From Dryococelus australis (taxonomy: Eukaryota; Arthropoda; Insecta; Phasmatodea; Phasmatidae): DNA of 64,000 nt. The translations under genes and the position numbers were made by a program. Positions 23,541 through 36,472 of the stretch are shown piece after piece. Position 1 is the first letter of the stretch. Every line of letters starts with the position of its first letter. Location: the NCBI GenBank assembly GCA_029891345.1, contig CM057009.1, positions 293,590,466-293,654,465 on the forward strand. The letters are read 5' to 3'. The notes under the pieces were generated by a model. That model ran no database searches, was not told the origin of the DNA, and worked only from the letters and a program-made list of their open reading frames with translations.

Positions 23541-24479
23541 TAATCAGCTATAGAATTATCACGTGCCGTGTACTCAAGTGATGACGACCTTGTATGTGCT
23601 TTTAATATTGTGCAAGTTAAGTCATTTTATAAAGGGCCAAGCATTTATTGCACGAGTGTTTTTTTCATATAGTCTTGGTAAGCAATAATTGCTACATTAA
23701 CTGTTTTGAGTTTTAAGGCACTCGTCTATATATTTGACGTCTGTGTAAATGAAACGATTGTGAGTTACAGTGCATTACCAAACCAGTCATACAGACAATA
23801 AATAACAGTAACAGAAGCATATTGACTTATTTGTTGCTAGTATTGAGTAACCCCTCCATAACTTTATCAGAAAGGCATAACGAATAATTTGGATTGGTAT
23901 TGTGTTAATTGATATATCTTAACCTTAATGTATTGTAATATCCAAGTGGGTCAGAATGCAAGAAACCATTTAAAGACGAGATTCCCATGTATTCAGAGTA
24001 AAGAGCAATGTGAATTAGGCCCATTGGCCAGTGAGGTAACATTGAAGGAGCCGAACCCCACCGGGTACAGGTATCTCACCAGGTACAGCAGTTGCAAGAA
24101 AGTGGGGGCACCACATCGAGCAGCTCTTATAGTGGGACAGATTGCAAAAAAAAAAATTGTAATTGCAGACTAATTATAGGACAGTTAAATTCCCAGTAAC
24201 AATTTTTGTATTGTAATTAATGTCAATAAATTTGTTTCACTCAGAATAAGTAGGAGATTCAAAAATTTGACTGATTAATTTTTTTAATTTTTTTAGTGAT
24301 TTGCCTGGTTGTATGATTATAAAATAATTTTACTTGGCATTGTATAGTTTGTCACAGTAAATTTAGTATGTTTTGTCAGTTTTGTTTGGGCAGTTCCTTA
24401 TGCTTAATGAAATATACACTGAATTGTCATTAATGATCAGATACACAGGAAATTGCTCATCTACAGCTGTTATTATGTT

Positions 24480-25260
24480 AGTATAACGTAGGTCCGCCAT
24501 TCACTGCTATCACTGTCTCTACCCGTCTAGGAGGACTTTGCATTAAGTTTCGGTAGATGTCTGCAGGTATTTTCTTAGATTCCTCCTACAACATGACGAA
24601 CAGTTCTGTAGCTGTTTTGGGGCGGTCTGGTCCGTCTGTCAACTTTCACTTTAACTCATCTCAGAGATGCTTATTTGGTTTTAGATAAAGGCTTTAGGCA
24701 GGTCATTCAACTTTATTCACTCCCATGTTATCTAACTCTTTGTTATGGTCTTTGCTTTATGAATGGGTGAATTGTCCTGTTGAAAATAAAAAGGGCCAAC
24801 TCCAAATTGTTGCCACAGGCATGATGGCATAGAATTGTTCAATATTACCTGATAGGCTGTGGCATTCATGGTTTGAGGAACTAAAACCATTGGACCAAGA
24901 CCAAAACACAAAAAACAGGCCCACACCATAATGCCTCCTCAAAATTTCACATTGGTAACAATGCATTCCGCAAGTAAGATTCTACTGGCATTTGCCAGGT
25001 CCATTCATGTCAATCAAATTGCCACAATGTGTAACGTGATTCATCACTCCACATGATGCTGTTTTGTGCTCCATATTCATCTCACTCACAATCATCAGTG
25101 CTGCTGACCTCCAGTGACACAGTTGATTGGTGTGCGTCTAGAAAATGTTTTGCACCACTTGGCTATGGAATCAAAATGCAAATATCTCTCAATAAATTGT
25201 GTGAATACTGGCATCATTTTCAGATGCCAATCGAAAGTCTGTGGTCTTGTTTTCTAAAAA
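24480..25260 (-). pseudogene. Tc1-like transposase relic, second family
   Basis: On the minus strand the order is WSDESRYTLWQFD (about 25060), MPVESYL, then MVWACFLCFGLGPMVLVPQT, NATAYQVILNNSMP, LWQQFGVGPFYFQQDNSPIH and KAKTITK (24732-24929). A damaged stretch down to 24490 still shows PPRRVETVIAVNGG. These are the catalytic-domain landmarks of Tc1 transposases: DES, MVWG-like, QDN.PxH with the second catalytic aspartate, and the RRV.xVI..xGG tail. Several stops interrupt it. It differs clearly from the relic at 13690-14800, so two Tc1 lineages invaded this locus. Confidence 0.8.
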
Positions 25261-28200
25261 AGCTTGTCAGTTTAACCTCACTCCTTGTCTGAGGCATCAG
25301 TGGTCCCTCTCTTCCAATTTGCTTGGCCTCCCTTGTCGAGGTTGTGGTTTTATAACTCTCTGGTATGTCCATTTCACCACTAAATCACTTACTTTTGAAC
25401 ATGATATCTGAAATTTGCCAGAAAGTTAACATATGGAATGACCAACTCAATGGACGTTGATAATCATGTCCTTTCTGCCTTACCCATTTCTTGTCGTACA
25501 TCAATTTTGATCACTGTAACTAGTAAACATTTCTACAGAATATTAAAGGCTTTATATAGGCTCACTACATTTTTTTGTGTGATGTATGGGAGCAGTCTAC
25601 TCTCTTTTCAGGAGGCTGCCCAATAATTAATGGCTGTTTAGTGTATTGTAATGTAAATTTTTGTTGTTTGAACTGTGCTGTAACAACAAACGCAGGGTAA
25701 TAAATACATAACAATCTCTCAAATCAATCTCATTATACCTTTTTATTGCACTAGGTTCCTTATTCACATACTGGTACTCCATGAGTAAGAATGAATACCA
25801 TAAAACAAGCAAAATATTTATTTCTTTAAATATAATAAGAAATATTTAAGCCTCTGATTTAATATCAGGTACACTTAATTTATATAAATGAGATAAAAAT
25901 TATTTTAATTATTTCAGCAGCTTCAAACATCATCATATGCACAAATGCCACAATTTTGTTTTATAAATGGATATTGAAGCAATTCAATGTTTCATGTTTA
26001 ATGCCATCACAGCTGACTAGATACAGATACGCAATACCATAGGGATCTCCAATAAAATTACCATACACGCTGAAAATGATTCCACTTCTTATAAAACAAT
26101 GCGTGGTCAACCACAGCTTTGAAATGTACAATTGTGTTAAAGTGGAAAAAGAAGTTATCCACTGAACTCCATTTACATTGTTCACAATAAGGCGGGATCA
26201 CCAAATAATTCTCAGACACCTTTTTAAAAAGATCCCCTTTAAAATAGATAATAAAAGCGGACTCGTAAAACATTTCTGTTAAGCACCATCCGAGCGTACA
26301 TGAACATACCCTCTCAAGCACATATTTTCAAACATACTCATGAATCAAATAGTCAAGATTATCACACCAGCGTGAAATACAAATAGGCGTGTAACTTCAC
26401 TAAAGTGCCCAAGTTTAAGTCACAAAAATTCTGATACTTAAAGCTCTGCTCACGAGTGCACATACAATTAAATGCTCATCACAACTGAAGGGAAGTTTAT
26501 TCATTTGGGTTTCCAGACTTATAATCTACCTTCAAATAAATAAATAAATTAATTAATTTAAAAAAAGTGTGTGTATTTTCACAATTTTTACTGCATGGTA
26601 AAACAATTAACTAATTTTTATTCTTTGTTACTAAGGCACCACGTTGGTGAGTATCCAACTTATCAAAAGGGATATCTGCCCTTCAACATTTAAATATTGG
26701 TAAAAGCAACTTCACGACCTTCACAAATCCTACGAGTAGTAGAAAATATAACAGGGTTTGGCCAGCAATAATTTCCATTCAAATTCTTACCTTCAGAAAT
26801 CTCAACTTGCAAAATTACCACGGCAAAGTGGCTCTAATATTCACTAAATCCAAAATATGTTGAAAAAAATTGGTCAACATTAAATGTTCCGGCACTCCCC
26901 ACGCCAGCCCGATCAAACAAGGGCAAGCAAGCCAAAATTCCACATAAGAAAAAGGCGGGCGACAAATCATTGCCCTATCGAAGCCACCATTTTCCGACGT
27001 GAAGTTTCCCCGGCCAATTTCATCACACACGTTGGGGCCGATATTCAAAGGAGCAAATGATGTTAAATGTTAAAATGCTGAGAACTATGAATCACTATGA
27101 TTACAAACACTGGCAATACTCAGTCGATGAGTCGAAGCAGTCAAACTGGAAACAGGCCGCAAAATTCGACCTTGTTTATTAGCATGCTACAAACGCACAC
27201 TGAAAAAAGCCACTGAAAACCTAAAGGCTACTTTACCCACAATTGATTCTCTCCAAAAACACTCATGTATTTGCAACTCTAACATTTCCCCTTTATCCCA
27301 AAATGCAAGTTATAGTCTGACTGCCACGACTCACCGGTAAATTGCTGATAAAGCAGATATATTAACAGCTGAACTTTTGCTCAATCTAAAACATTGCATC
27401 GTCAAAGCGAGCTGTGCGTTTGCCAACATGGTAGCCCAGAAACTCATTGCCTGACGTGACGTCTTATGGTATTCAAAATCTATGTCGTATGCGGAACCAT
27501 GACTAGCCTGATGTCTGAAGGAGAGTTCACAGTAGTGCGCTGCTTACCAAACCAAGTTGCTTAAGAAACCAAAGAGGGGAAGTGCAGGGGCTTATATAGA
27601 CAGCATCAGGAAGGGGAATGGAGGGAATGAAGGAGGGGTAACCAAAGGAAAGTGAGGGAGAGGCGCAAGTTGTCCGAGGAGCGCGATGATTAGCCAGCAG
27701 CTGATTACTCAAAAGTGGCGATCAGCAACAGATGACCGTCGCAGAACTGAATCATTTAGAGTACAGATATTTTTTGTGGACATTGCAATGATATTCTGTG
27801 TAGCTGTAGCAGTAAAACATCAGGATTTTCTTTCACTAGGATGCATTTGAAGCCAAAAAACCAATTATATCTAGACAATTGCTATAAATGTCTACAATCT
27901 TTTTCCGTCCAATTGTTTTGTTTGTTTAAATTAATTTTTATTTTTGAACGTTTCAATTATCACAGAGGTGTCTTTTTCAGCTCTCCCATATAATTTATTG
28001 ATCATAATAATATGATGTCAATTAGCTTCATTTCCTAACCAATACAGTTTTCTTCATTTTATTCACGATAGTCACATATAATCAAATACCGTATGAGCTG
28101 AAATCAAAATCTTGTGCAACATTTGATAAGCTTTTGCCTAGGTTTACTATTAAAAAAAACTTTCTCTCTGTTGTGTGTTATAGTCCTTGTTACATAATAC

Positions 28201-28620
28201 ATGTGTCACTTTAGGCCTAAGATTTTGTAGAGTGTAAGATTGGATTTTTACTGTTTCCATGGCACACAGTCCATTAATTGAGATCGCAAAATATCCTTTT
28301 AAACCATGTAGAATAAGTTTGCTGCTACTGGATACGCTATTCTTATAAAATAAAAAATACTTATTCTTGTTTTTAATTCTTCAGATATATATTTTCACTG
28401 TTTTATATTACCTTACTCATCAGTTTGGTGTGCATACTGTCTGTTCTTAAGGATAATCATATTTTATATGAGAAATATAATTCAAAATGTCTTCTCCATC
28501 ATTTTCTGTCACGAATTCCGTAGTTTCCGACGTTTACATTCATATCGTGTACAAGAATATTCATCTCTATTTATCATTTAGCATAACAGTAAACTCAGCA
28601 TAAATATGAAAACACAGTTA

Positions 28621-28989
28621 TAGGCTGTTCACTATAAAGTAAGCACTTTTGATAGCCCTGCTAAAGATCTACTTGTATGCACATTGTGTATTCTTACACC
28701 ATGTAAAATTACCATTAACATTGCCATGAGAATTATAACTTTATTCATGAGTCAGTCAGTGAAACTTAGAAATTATTAGAAAAATAAATATTTTACAAAT
28801 TTCCTAATTGTTACACTTGTATGTATTTAAAAAAATATAAATAGAAATTATTTTAGTACTCAGAAATATTTACTTAACACTTGTAATTCAATATAAAGAC
28901 ATGGGTCTCGTTAAAATATATGCTGTTAGGGGCAGTGACATTTATCAAAGGTTGATTTCAAAAGTGCATAGATTACAGTGAACAGCATA
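28621..28989. mobile_element. TA-flanked MITE, copy B (369 bp)
   Basis: The left end TAGGCTGTTCACTATAAAGT follows TA (28619-28620). The right end complements to TATGCTGTTCACTGTAATCT and precedes TA (28990-28991). Both arms continue with GCACTTTTGA. It is the same general TIR style as copies A and D. Confidence 0.6.
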
Positions 28990-29129
28990 TATTGGGCTTT
29001 ATATTCAGGATCTGTTTCTTGAGAAGCATTGTGTCCAAAGTTACACTAATATTTAAAAATTACTATAATACATTAATAATATTATAGATGACATGTATTA
29101 TTTTTACAGAGTGACTAATTTTACTTGAG

Positions 29130-29450
29130 ACTACGTAATATCACCAAATATACGCATTGTACGACAAAAAGTTTAAAAAGTAAATTATCGCTATTTTCAA
29201 GGGGGTAATTCGAGCTCACAAAAGTTAGCTCACTTTTGCATATTCTGGGGGATGGGAGGGTGAAATTTCAGATGAGAATTCCCATTTTTTATTTTTTATT
29301 CAGATTCTACGTCACTATATATGAAGTATTTATTTGAAACAGTTTTTGCGATCCATTGTTTATGGTGCTGTAATCTATGCAAATTGGATTCATTTTGGTT
29401 TCATCAACTAGGAACAACCATGTTTCATTCCAGAAGGAATCTGCTATATA
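29130..29450 (+). repeat. Inverted repeat arm, left
   Basis: About 300 bp whose reverse complement recurs at 33020-33365. Shared landmarks include CATTGTACGACA, CAGATTCTA.GTCA, GAAAC.GTTTTTGC and TTCA.TCCAGAAGGAA. The arms are diverged, and they enclose the transposase relic at 30715-31550. Confidence 0.7.
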
Positions 29451-29955
29451 TATGATGACTTTTGTGTCTTAAATCTTCAGCATGTTGTCCTACCTGTTAA
29501 AGATGGTGCTACAGGCAGCAAGAAGTGGGTAAGCTTCTAGGTATTTCTACAATGGTAACCCCCATGTTGCAACACATTATGCATCAATGTTGATGAAACG
29601 TAACCTGTATGGAGATGTTATAAATGTTTGCAGGGAGTCCCCTGGTCTCCCACCACCAGGGAGCTTGTATTTGGTGAGTCCCCATGTGTGTCATCGGAAG
29701 GAACATTGCAACTGCAAATGGGAATCCCAATAGTTTATTACATGTGACGTATCATCAGACAGTGCATAGATACAGCGTGCAATAGATGTGCCACTACATG
29801 TAGGCACATCATCACACCTTGCTTTTTTTTCGGTTCTCTTAACCACAAAATTCATTTCTTTATATTTGTACAAGACACAAGTCAACTTGTAGTTACTACT
29901 TGTAAGTAATTTTTCCTCAAATAAAAAATATTAACTCCATAGTTATTATGTTATA

Positions 29956-30260
29956 GCATATCAAAATCACAATTTAAGTGTTTTTCAGATGTACGAATAA
30001 AATTAACAAAAACATGTAGAAAATTTAACAAAATTAACTGATAAGTCATGTCTTATTACATTTTGAAGTAGCTTATGCATTAAAAAATTATGCAAAAAAT
30101 ACTTTATTTTGCTATTTTTAAAAATTACAAAAACATTTTATAAGGTGATTTTGAATATCTCTAGAAGTAACTCATGGTATCTTAATTCATCAGTGTGAAT
30201 TATGCCATTTCAAATTTATTTGTACATCCCAAATACATTAAAATTGTGATTTTGACATGC
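29956..30260. mobile_element. Small MITE with ~48-bp TIRs
   Basis: The left arm GCATATCAAAATCACAATTT and the right arm AAATTGTGATTTTGACATGC are near-perfect inverted repeats. Similarity continues inward (GATGTACGAATAAA against TTTATTTGTACATC). The roughly 305-bp element has no coding capacity; a target duplication is not clear. Confidence 0.6.
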
Positions 30261-30714
30261 CATTATGCAAAAATTTTGTAGTCCAAACATTTTTTATGTG
30301 AGGAAATAGTACTCGTATATAATGCCAGCATATGGAACAGTATTTAATAAAAATATAAAATAATTAATTTTTTGATGTCGCATACCCTTAATTACAATTT
30401 TTTGTATCCCTCTCTGTTATGTGGATCAAATTGAGCATTATTATCTATTGCAGTACCTCTACTGTACATCACCAGTGCCAGTGCCTACATTATGTTGTTG
30501 AGGAGACCAATGTTTGCTTCCACTGTATTTCCTTGTTGTTTATTTGTTATTGAAATCCCCAACATGCAACCATGGTTTGAACTGCTGCTGCATGTTCAAA
30601 CCCTCTGGAGGCAGACAGCCTTGTTGTACATTACATGTTAAGTTTATGCCCTATTTTGATTGGGGGTGCTATTGATATACCAGAAGTATGTAATCTTTAT
30701 CCGTAAAAGAGAAA

Positions 30715-31550
30715 ATGGAGATTATTTTGATTTATGGCGAATGTGGATGGAACGTTGACAATGCTGTCATTGTTTATGCAGATCATTTCCCAGACAAGGT
30801 GTGGTTACACACATTGTTTTCCCAGTTGTAAAAATGTTTACTACTGATGAAAGTGTTTAACCTAAAAAGGTATGTGTAGAGGAACAGTCAGTGGAGAAAA
30901 TAATCATGTGGCAGTGCTAGATGCAGTGGCCCATAACCCCAACGTGAGTACTTGAGAATTAGCTCATGGTAGCAAAATATTGCAACCTGTGCATCAAGAA
31001 CTACATGGCAATGATTTCCAGAACTGGGTAACATTTTCTCATTGGGTACTGCAAAAGCAACCAAACATGGATTTCTTTCACATGTAATTATTCTCCAATG
31101 AGTTGACTTCTGTGAACCACTGTGAGGTTAATAGACATAACGTGCATCATTGTTGTGTGGAAAACACACTGTTTGCGTCAAGTTGAACATCAGCATCCGT
31201 AGTCTGTAAACTATTGGTGTGATATAGGCCACAAACTCATTGGCCCCTATTTAATTGAGGACTCCTTGAATGGTGCAGAATACAGCAACTTTCTGCAAGA
31301 CCACCTACTGACACTGTTTGAAGACCTAAATCTTAAATAGCAACAGACCATGGGGTTTCAACATGATGGTTGACTAGCACATTATGCAGCAACAGTACAG
31401 TAAATAATTAGATTGCAATTGCAATTGTTGCTGGTTTGGTAGAGGTAGTCCAGTAAATTGGTCTACCAGATCACCAGACCTTACTTCACTAGATTCCGTT
31501 TTGTGGGCTTCCCTCAATGATGTGTATCTTGTAATGTCGTAAAATTGGGC
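30715..31550 (+). pseudogene. DDE transposase relic with DUF4817-type N-terminus, copy 1
   Basis: The start codes for IYGECGWNVDNAV and YADHFPDK, the N-terminal helix-turn-helix (DUF4817-like) seen in a widespread arthropod transposase. Further on come ELHGNDFQNWV.FSHW (about 31000), NYWCDIGHKLIGPYLIEDSL and NGAEYSNFLQDHL, then FQHDG..AHYA and SPVNWSTRSPDLTSLDSVLW. The HDG.PAHYA and ARSPDLTSLDFFLWG positions mark the catalytic DDE core. At least three frameshifts or stops break it. The family name is from memory; the match in order of blocks is strong. Confidence 0.75.
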
Positions 31551-31884
31551 CATATGCAAATTTTACTTATTTATGTATTTGGAAGACTTAATATTATTTT
31601 CACAGATATTATTTTCTTTGGCACATTGTGTTAATTGGTATATAATTTCACTGCTCATTTAGATTTTGATATTTTATTTTATTGTAAACACTTTTATGTC
31701 TTTCCAGTCTGTAATTTTTGTAATGTGTAGAAGGCCCTAGTATATGAGCAGTTATTGATCCGTTGCCATGGTAACTAAGTGACATATCAAGTAATTCTGC
31801 CTCTAGCTCTCTCGTGATTGGTCGGTTGTAGACAGCATTATTTAATTTAGATTTTGAATGGAATTTTTAGCCATTGTGAGGTTT

Positions 31885-32000
31885 GAAGGCAGGATGCTAG
31901 CCAGCGTGGGTTTGGCATGTAGGGATTTTAATTAGATTATATTACCAGGGCCCGAGTTCGAACCTGAAAACAGGCTGTCTTGAAGGAGATGAAGATGTGA
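31885..32000 (+). mobile_element. Possible SINE remnant
   Basis: TAGCCAGCGTGG resembles a tRNA A box, and GAGTTCGAACCTG about 50 bp downstream resembles a B box. No other tRNA features are intact. It could be a degenerate tRNA-derived SINE or chance. Confidence 0.3.
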
Positions 32001-32634
32001 GGCAAGTTTAAGGCAGAAGAAAGCCTGTTTCAGTTGCCGCCTGCATACATTTTCAGGGAAATTATTTCAAACTACCACGTGTCCTTATATGTGCTGGGAC
32101 TGTAATGGCACTTCACTAAATTCCATATTTTCTGGCCACATCTCTGACGAGTAATCATTTCAAGTAGCAGCAGATATTTTCCTAGCAATAATTTCGGTTA
32201 TTCTGCCTTTGAATTCTTTTTGTTATGTTATTTGTGAGTGTTCGTCTGTCACACACTTAAGTTCTTTCCATCTGTGTTACACTTTGTCTCCCTACATTGT
32301 ACTAACTACCTACATCCTCACATGTAAGGCATACGTAGCTGTAGCTGTTAGCTGCTGTGTGAGATCTGGCACTGCAGGGGCCTTATCATCACCACTCTTA
32401 CATGTACACATGTAGTGGTAGTAGCTGAACTACCTAGCAGCATTATACAATCTCGAAATGCCAACAACCCACAACAATTTAAGTAAATGAATCAGAAATT
32501 CATATGCACAAATTGATACAGACACACTTTAATGTTGTATAGTATCATTTACAAAATGGATTACTAAATGCATCAAGTTGGATGCCATAATTACAAGCAT
32601 TTAGATAACACACCTGAAAGTGATAGATAATGGA

Positions 32635-32970
32635 ACTCACCAAATACAAGCACCCCTATTGTGATAGGCAAGGGGCCTCACAGAATACAAGCATCCTGAC
32701 TGTGAGAGGCAAGGGGCCTGACCAAATTCAAGCACCCTGAAGGTGAGAGGCTAGGGGATTCACCGAATACAAGCACCCCAATACTGAAATGCAAGGGGAC
32801 TCACAAATACAAGCACCGTGATGGTGAGAAACAAGGTGACTCAATGAATACAAGCACCCTGATGGTAAGAGGCAAGGGGACTCACCGAGAATACAACCAC
32901 CCCAAAGGTAAAAGGCAAGAGGACCTACTAAATACAAGCACCCCCCGATGGTAAGAGGCAAGGGGGCCCT
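32635..32970. repeat. Minisatellite, ~42-bp unit, about 8 copies
   Basis: Imperfect repeats of a unit built from ACTCACCGAATACAAGCACC followed by CTGATGGTGAGAGGCAAGGG. About eight units vary at several positions and in length. The long antisense frame through it is an artefact of the repetition. Confidence 0.9.
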
Positions 32971-33019
32971 CCGGAAATATTACTTACAACACAGTGTATA
33001 CATTTCACCACCATCAAAA

Positions 33020-33365
33020 TTTAACGCATTTTCCTTCTGGATTGAAATGTGGTAGTTCCTAATTGATAAATAACAATGAATCTAATTTGAACCAATTACA
33101 GTACCATCTACAACGGATAGCAAAAACAGTTTCGGATAAATATTTAATACATATTGACATAGAATCTGAATCCGCAATAAAAATGGAGGTGACATCTGAA
33201 ATTTAAAATTTTCCATCTCTCCAACCCCTCCTCCCCCCTATTCCAGATGGGGCCAATGGTGAGTTAATTTAGTGGGCTTGAATTTCCTCTCGTAAATAAT
33301 GAGGGTTTACTTGGAGACTTTATGTCGTACAATGAATATATTTCACGATATTCCATAGTCTTTAA
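33020..33365 (-). repeat. Inverted repeat arm, right
   Basis: Reverse-complement partner of 29130-29450. It borders the minisatellite on its inner side. See the left arm for shared landmarks. Confidence 0.7.
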
Positions 33366-34124
33366 GATAAATGAATCACCTGGTACATATGTCAACTGGG
33401 ATATGTTCCTTGTTTTCAGGTTAGTAAACAGTATATTCTTAATTAATGATTGTGAATTTGTCATCATGCTTCGACTGGCTCACATAAGGATAACTGCGAT
33501 ATAAAATAGCAGTTCACCAGATACTTCTATACATAATACTCTACAATGCATACAAATATATAAACATGCTTCAGTGATAGATATAGTTTCAGAATGTTAA
33601 CTGGCCAGCATCTGAGAGTTTTCAGTTTTTTTTTTTTTTTTTTTCGACAATACATATGTCAACCATTCGTGATTCCCTGGTTATTCACACTGCACAGTAG
33701 GAGTGCACTTGTAAATTTTCAATTACAGGCATGTTTGATTTTGTATTACAGCAGCCTACAAGAATATGGTCCACAGCCACAGGTGGCTGGCTACATGACA
33801 ATGTTATGAAAAATGCACATTCATTTAGATGTTTACATTGATAAGAAACAAAACTTATCTTTTCCACTTCACAGGTTTGACTTTTTTTTCCATGAATTAG
33901 ATTTCTAGTGACTTATTTTGTTGCAGTTTGCCTACTGATATCCAAAAGTAAGGACTGTTTACATGTGGTCTGATTTTTATAATGTAGGTTATATTTTTAT
34001 TGGCTCATAATTGGTTAATAACATATCAATAAAAGTGAAGTGCGTGTTAGGAATCTAATCCAACAATTTAAATATCCATAAAAACAACCAAAAATGGAAC
34101 TTTTGAAAAACACAACATTTAATA

Positions 34125-35331
34125 TAGTCCATTCACGGTTTCTTTGGATGTTTCTGAACTCCTGCTAAATTTATACTTTCGGTTACTGCTTACGTATCCT
34201 TCCTACACGTAAACATAAACACTGCCATGTGACTTATACTTTTATAACTGTCAAATGTGTAGTTTAGTGCTTATAGCTGTTCAAAGAATTCTGTCATATT
34301 ATTTTACCTACACTGTAAACATATTTGTTACACACGATATAGCACAATACATATAATACACATGAATATTTTGCTGCAACTGTGTTTAGCCCTGTTACAA
34401 CTGTGGCAGAAGGAACAGGAATATTTAACCCCTTGTTATTGATGTGTGTTGGGGTATTTCATTAAAAGGACTGCCGTAGTTGCAATAGATATTAAAATGA
34501 AGAAGCAACCAGTCCAATGAAAAAGATAGTAAATTCAAACATGCAATTTGTGTCGCTTATTTTTTGTATGTAGCAGTGACAAACTTAATATATAGAGTTG
34601 AACAAGCACACAAATAGGCCTACCGTAACTTTTATTCAGTTCATATGTCTTTTCATAGGTATTTTGTTTTTACTAGGTTTATTTTATTATTTATTTCAAT
34701 TTTCTGGCAGGGGTTAGTAGTTCATTGGGATTGTGGCAAATATTCACATCAAAGGAATGTAAGCATTTTACACAACTGTGATTCAAAAACCTAGGGAAAA
34801 GGTACAACGTTGTGATAAATAGACGTAACTTTAAAATAATTAACTTTTGTCATAAAAACAAAACATTTCATGGTTAAAACATATAAATTTCACGCTACCA
34901 ATATTTGCAATGACATACAAACTGGGCCTGCGATCACCACACACGTTACAGTAGATTTATTCCTGCCGTGGAAACACATATGTATCACAACATCATAACT
35001 TGCCTAGGTAGGTTTAAAAAACACAATGTGTATCAACTTGATGTGGTAATTTGAAATATTTTTTGGAGCAAGAAAAATTAACACTTTGTTGTGCAACAGC
35101 AACAACATGCCACGTAATGTTGCCACTCACCACATCTGCCAACTTCAGATTTGTAACCCTCCTGCCATCACATCTAAATATATTAAAGTAAGTATTTAAA
35201 CATTAAAATCTCTTAAGTTGTGAATTACAAATTCAAAAATTATTATTTTGCTGGAATAAGTATGAATTGTGCTAAAATTGAAAAACATGTATAATTTTCT
35301 GCTAATACTAGTTATGAGAGAGAGAGAGAGA

Positions 35332-35364
<33 letters not shown>

Positions 35365-35850
35365 GCGCACACACACACAAGCTCCGCTCAGCCGACAGTT
35401 TCTTCCTCGGTCGAAAAAACAAACACCATGTCACTAGGGCCTATGCACAATATTATGCGCTGTTATTTCAAACTGTAACAATGAAATATGTTTCCATTGG
35501 GGCTACCTAAATATTGAAATATTTCATTAGACAACATTTAATTTACAAATAGCATACCAAAAAACTTGGTTCAAACAATATTTTAACTGTGAACTATTTC
35601 TTATTAGCCATTGCCAAAAACATTGCTGCTCTCACTGTTTTTAATTCATATTGAATACGTAATAAATATTACATGTTATAGAAGATACTATGGTAAAGTA
35701 TAATTGATTCAAAAATATAATACTTTTCAGTTAATCAGTTTTATAAACTTCTGGTATACAAGTTATTTAAAAAACAGGTTAACATATTATTCCTAGAATA
35801 ATTTTTCCAAGATTTGTTCCAAAACATCTAAAGAAACCATGAATGGAGTA
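34125..35850. mobile_element. TA-flanked TIR element, copy D (1.73 kb)
   Basis: The left end TAGTCCATTCACGGTTTCTT (then TGGATGTTTCTGAAC) follows TA. The right end complements to TACTCCATTCATGGTTTCTT (then TAGATGTTTTGGAAC) and precedes TA. The TIRs are about 37 bp with few mismatches and resemble the ends of MITE copies A and B. The interior contains an (AG)n tract and no transposase frame, although its length is near that of a mariner. Confidence 0.6.
35315..35382. repeat. (AG)n/(AC)n microsatellite
   Basis: About 50 bp of GA repeats with single T interruptions, followed by a short CA run. It is simple sequence inside the TA-flanked element. Confidence 0.95.
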
Positions 35851-36472
35851 TAGTTGAAACATTAGAGTACAAAATGTTTTACTCTTTGAAACAGTCCAAT
35901 TGTGATATGCCTACATGTCCATAGAGTTATAAAATCTTAGCAATTGGATTAGTATCCTCCAAAGTTGTTGATCATTCGGGTATCGTCTGCAGTCCAGCAT
36001 TTTCGTAGCAATGTTTTTACATATGGCTCTGTGTCCCAGTTTCTCATGTTTGGGCCATGCAGTTTAACAAACATCAAACTTCACACATGTGGCACTGTCA
36101 GTCTCGTGCGGGTGGGTGTAATAATGAGGTTCATTAGACTGTATCTTCTTTTACAATTGGCTGAACTGCAGGTGATCAGTTTCGTGCAGTTAAACTAAGG
36201 TGTTAAATTTTTTGGTATTCTTGTATTGTTTGAGACAAAATCCCTGTAGCCGTTTTTGATTTTGACTCTACTTAATTTAAACCTCCTGCACAACTTCTCA
36301 ATCTCCAATTTGCCAAAGCCTGCAGGTTTATCAATAGGCCACTGATAGGTTTCAGCACTTTTAGTTCATCTAAATAAGCTTCTTGATGTAATGGTTCACT
36401 TGAATTACATGGTTTGTGGCTAGAAATTGTGGTAAACATTCTTCTTCCTTAGTTATTGAAGACTTTTTTTTA

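Noticed and set aside
32728..32961. 77-residue repetitive antisense frame
   Set aside because: Produced by the minisatellite; the unit length and variation do not preserve a reading frame.
32635..32970. Repeats as a CRISPR array
   Set aside because: Units are imperfect and contiguous with no spacers, and the genome is eukaryotic.
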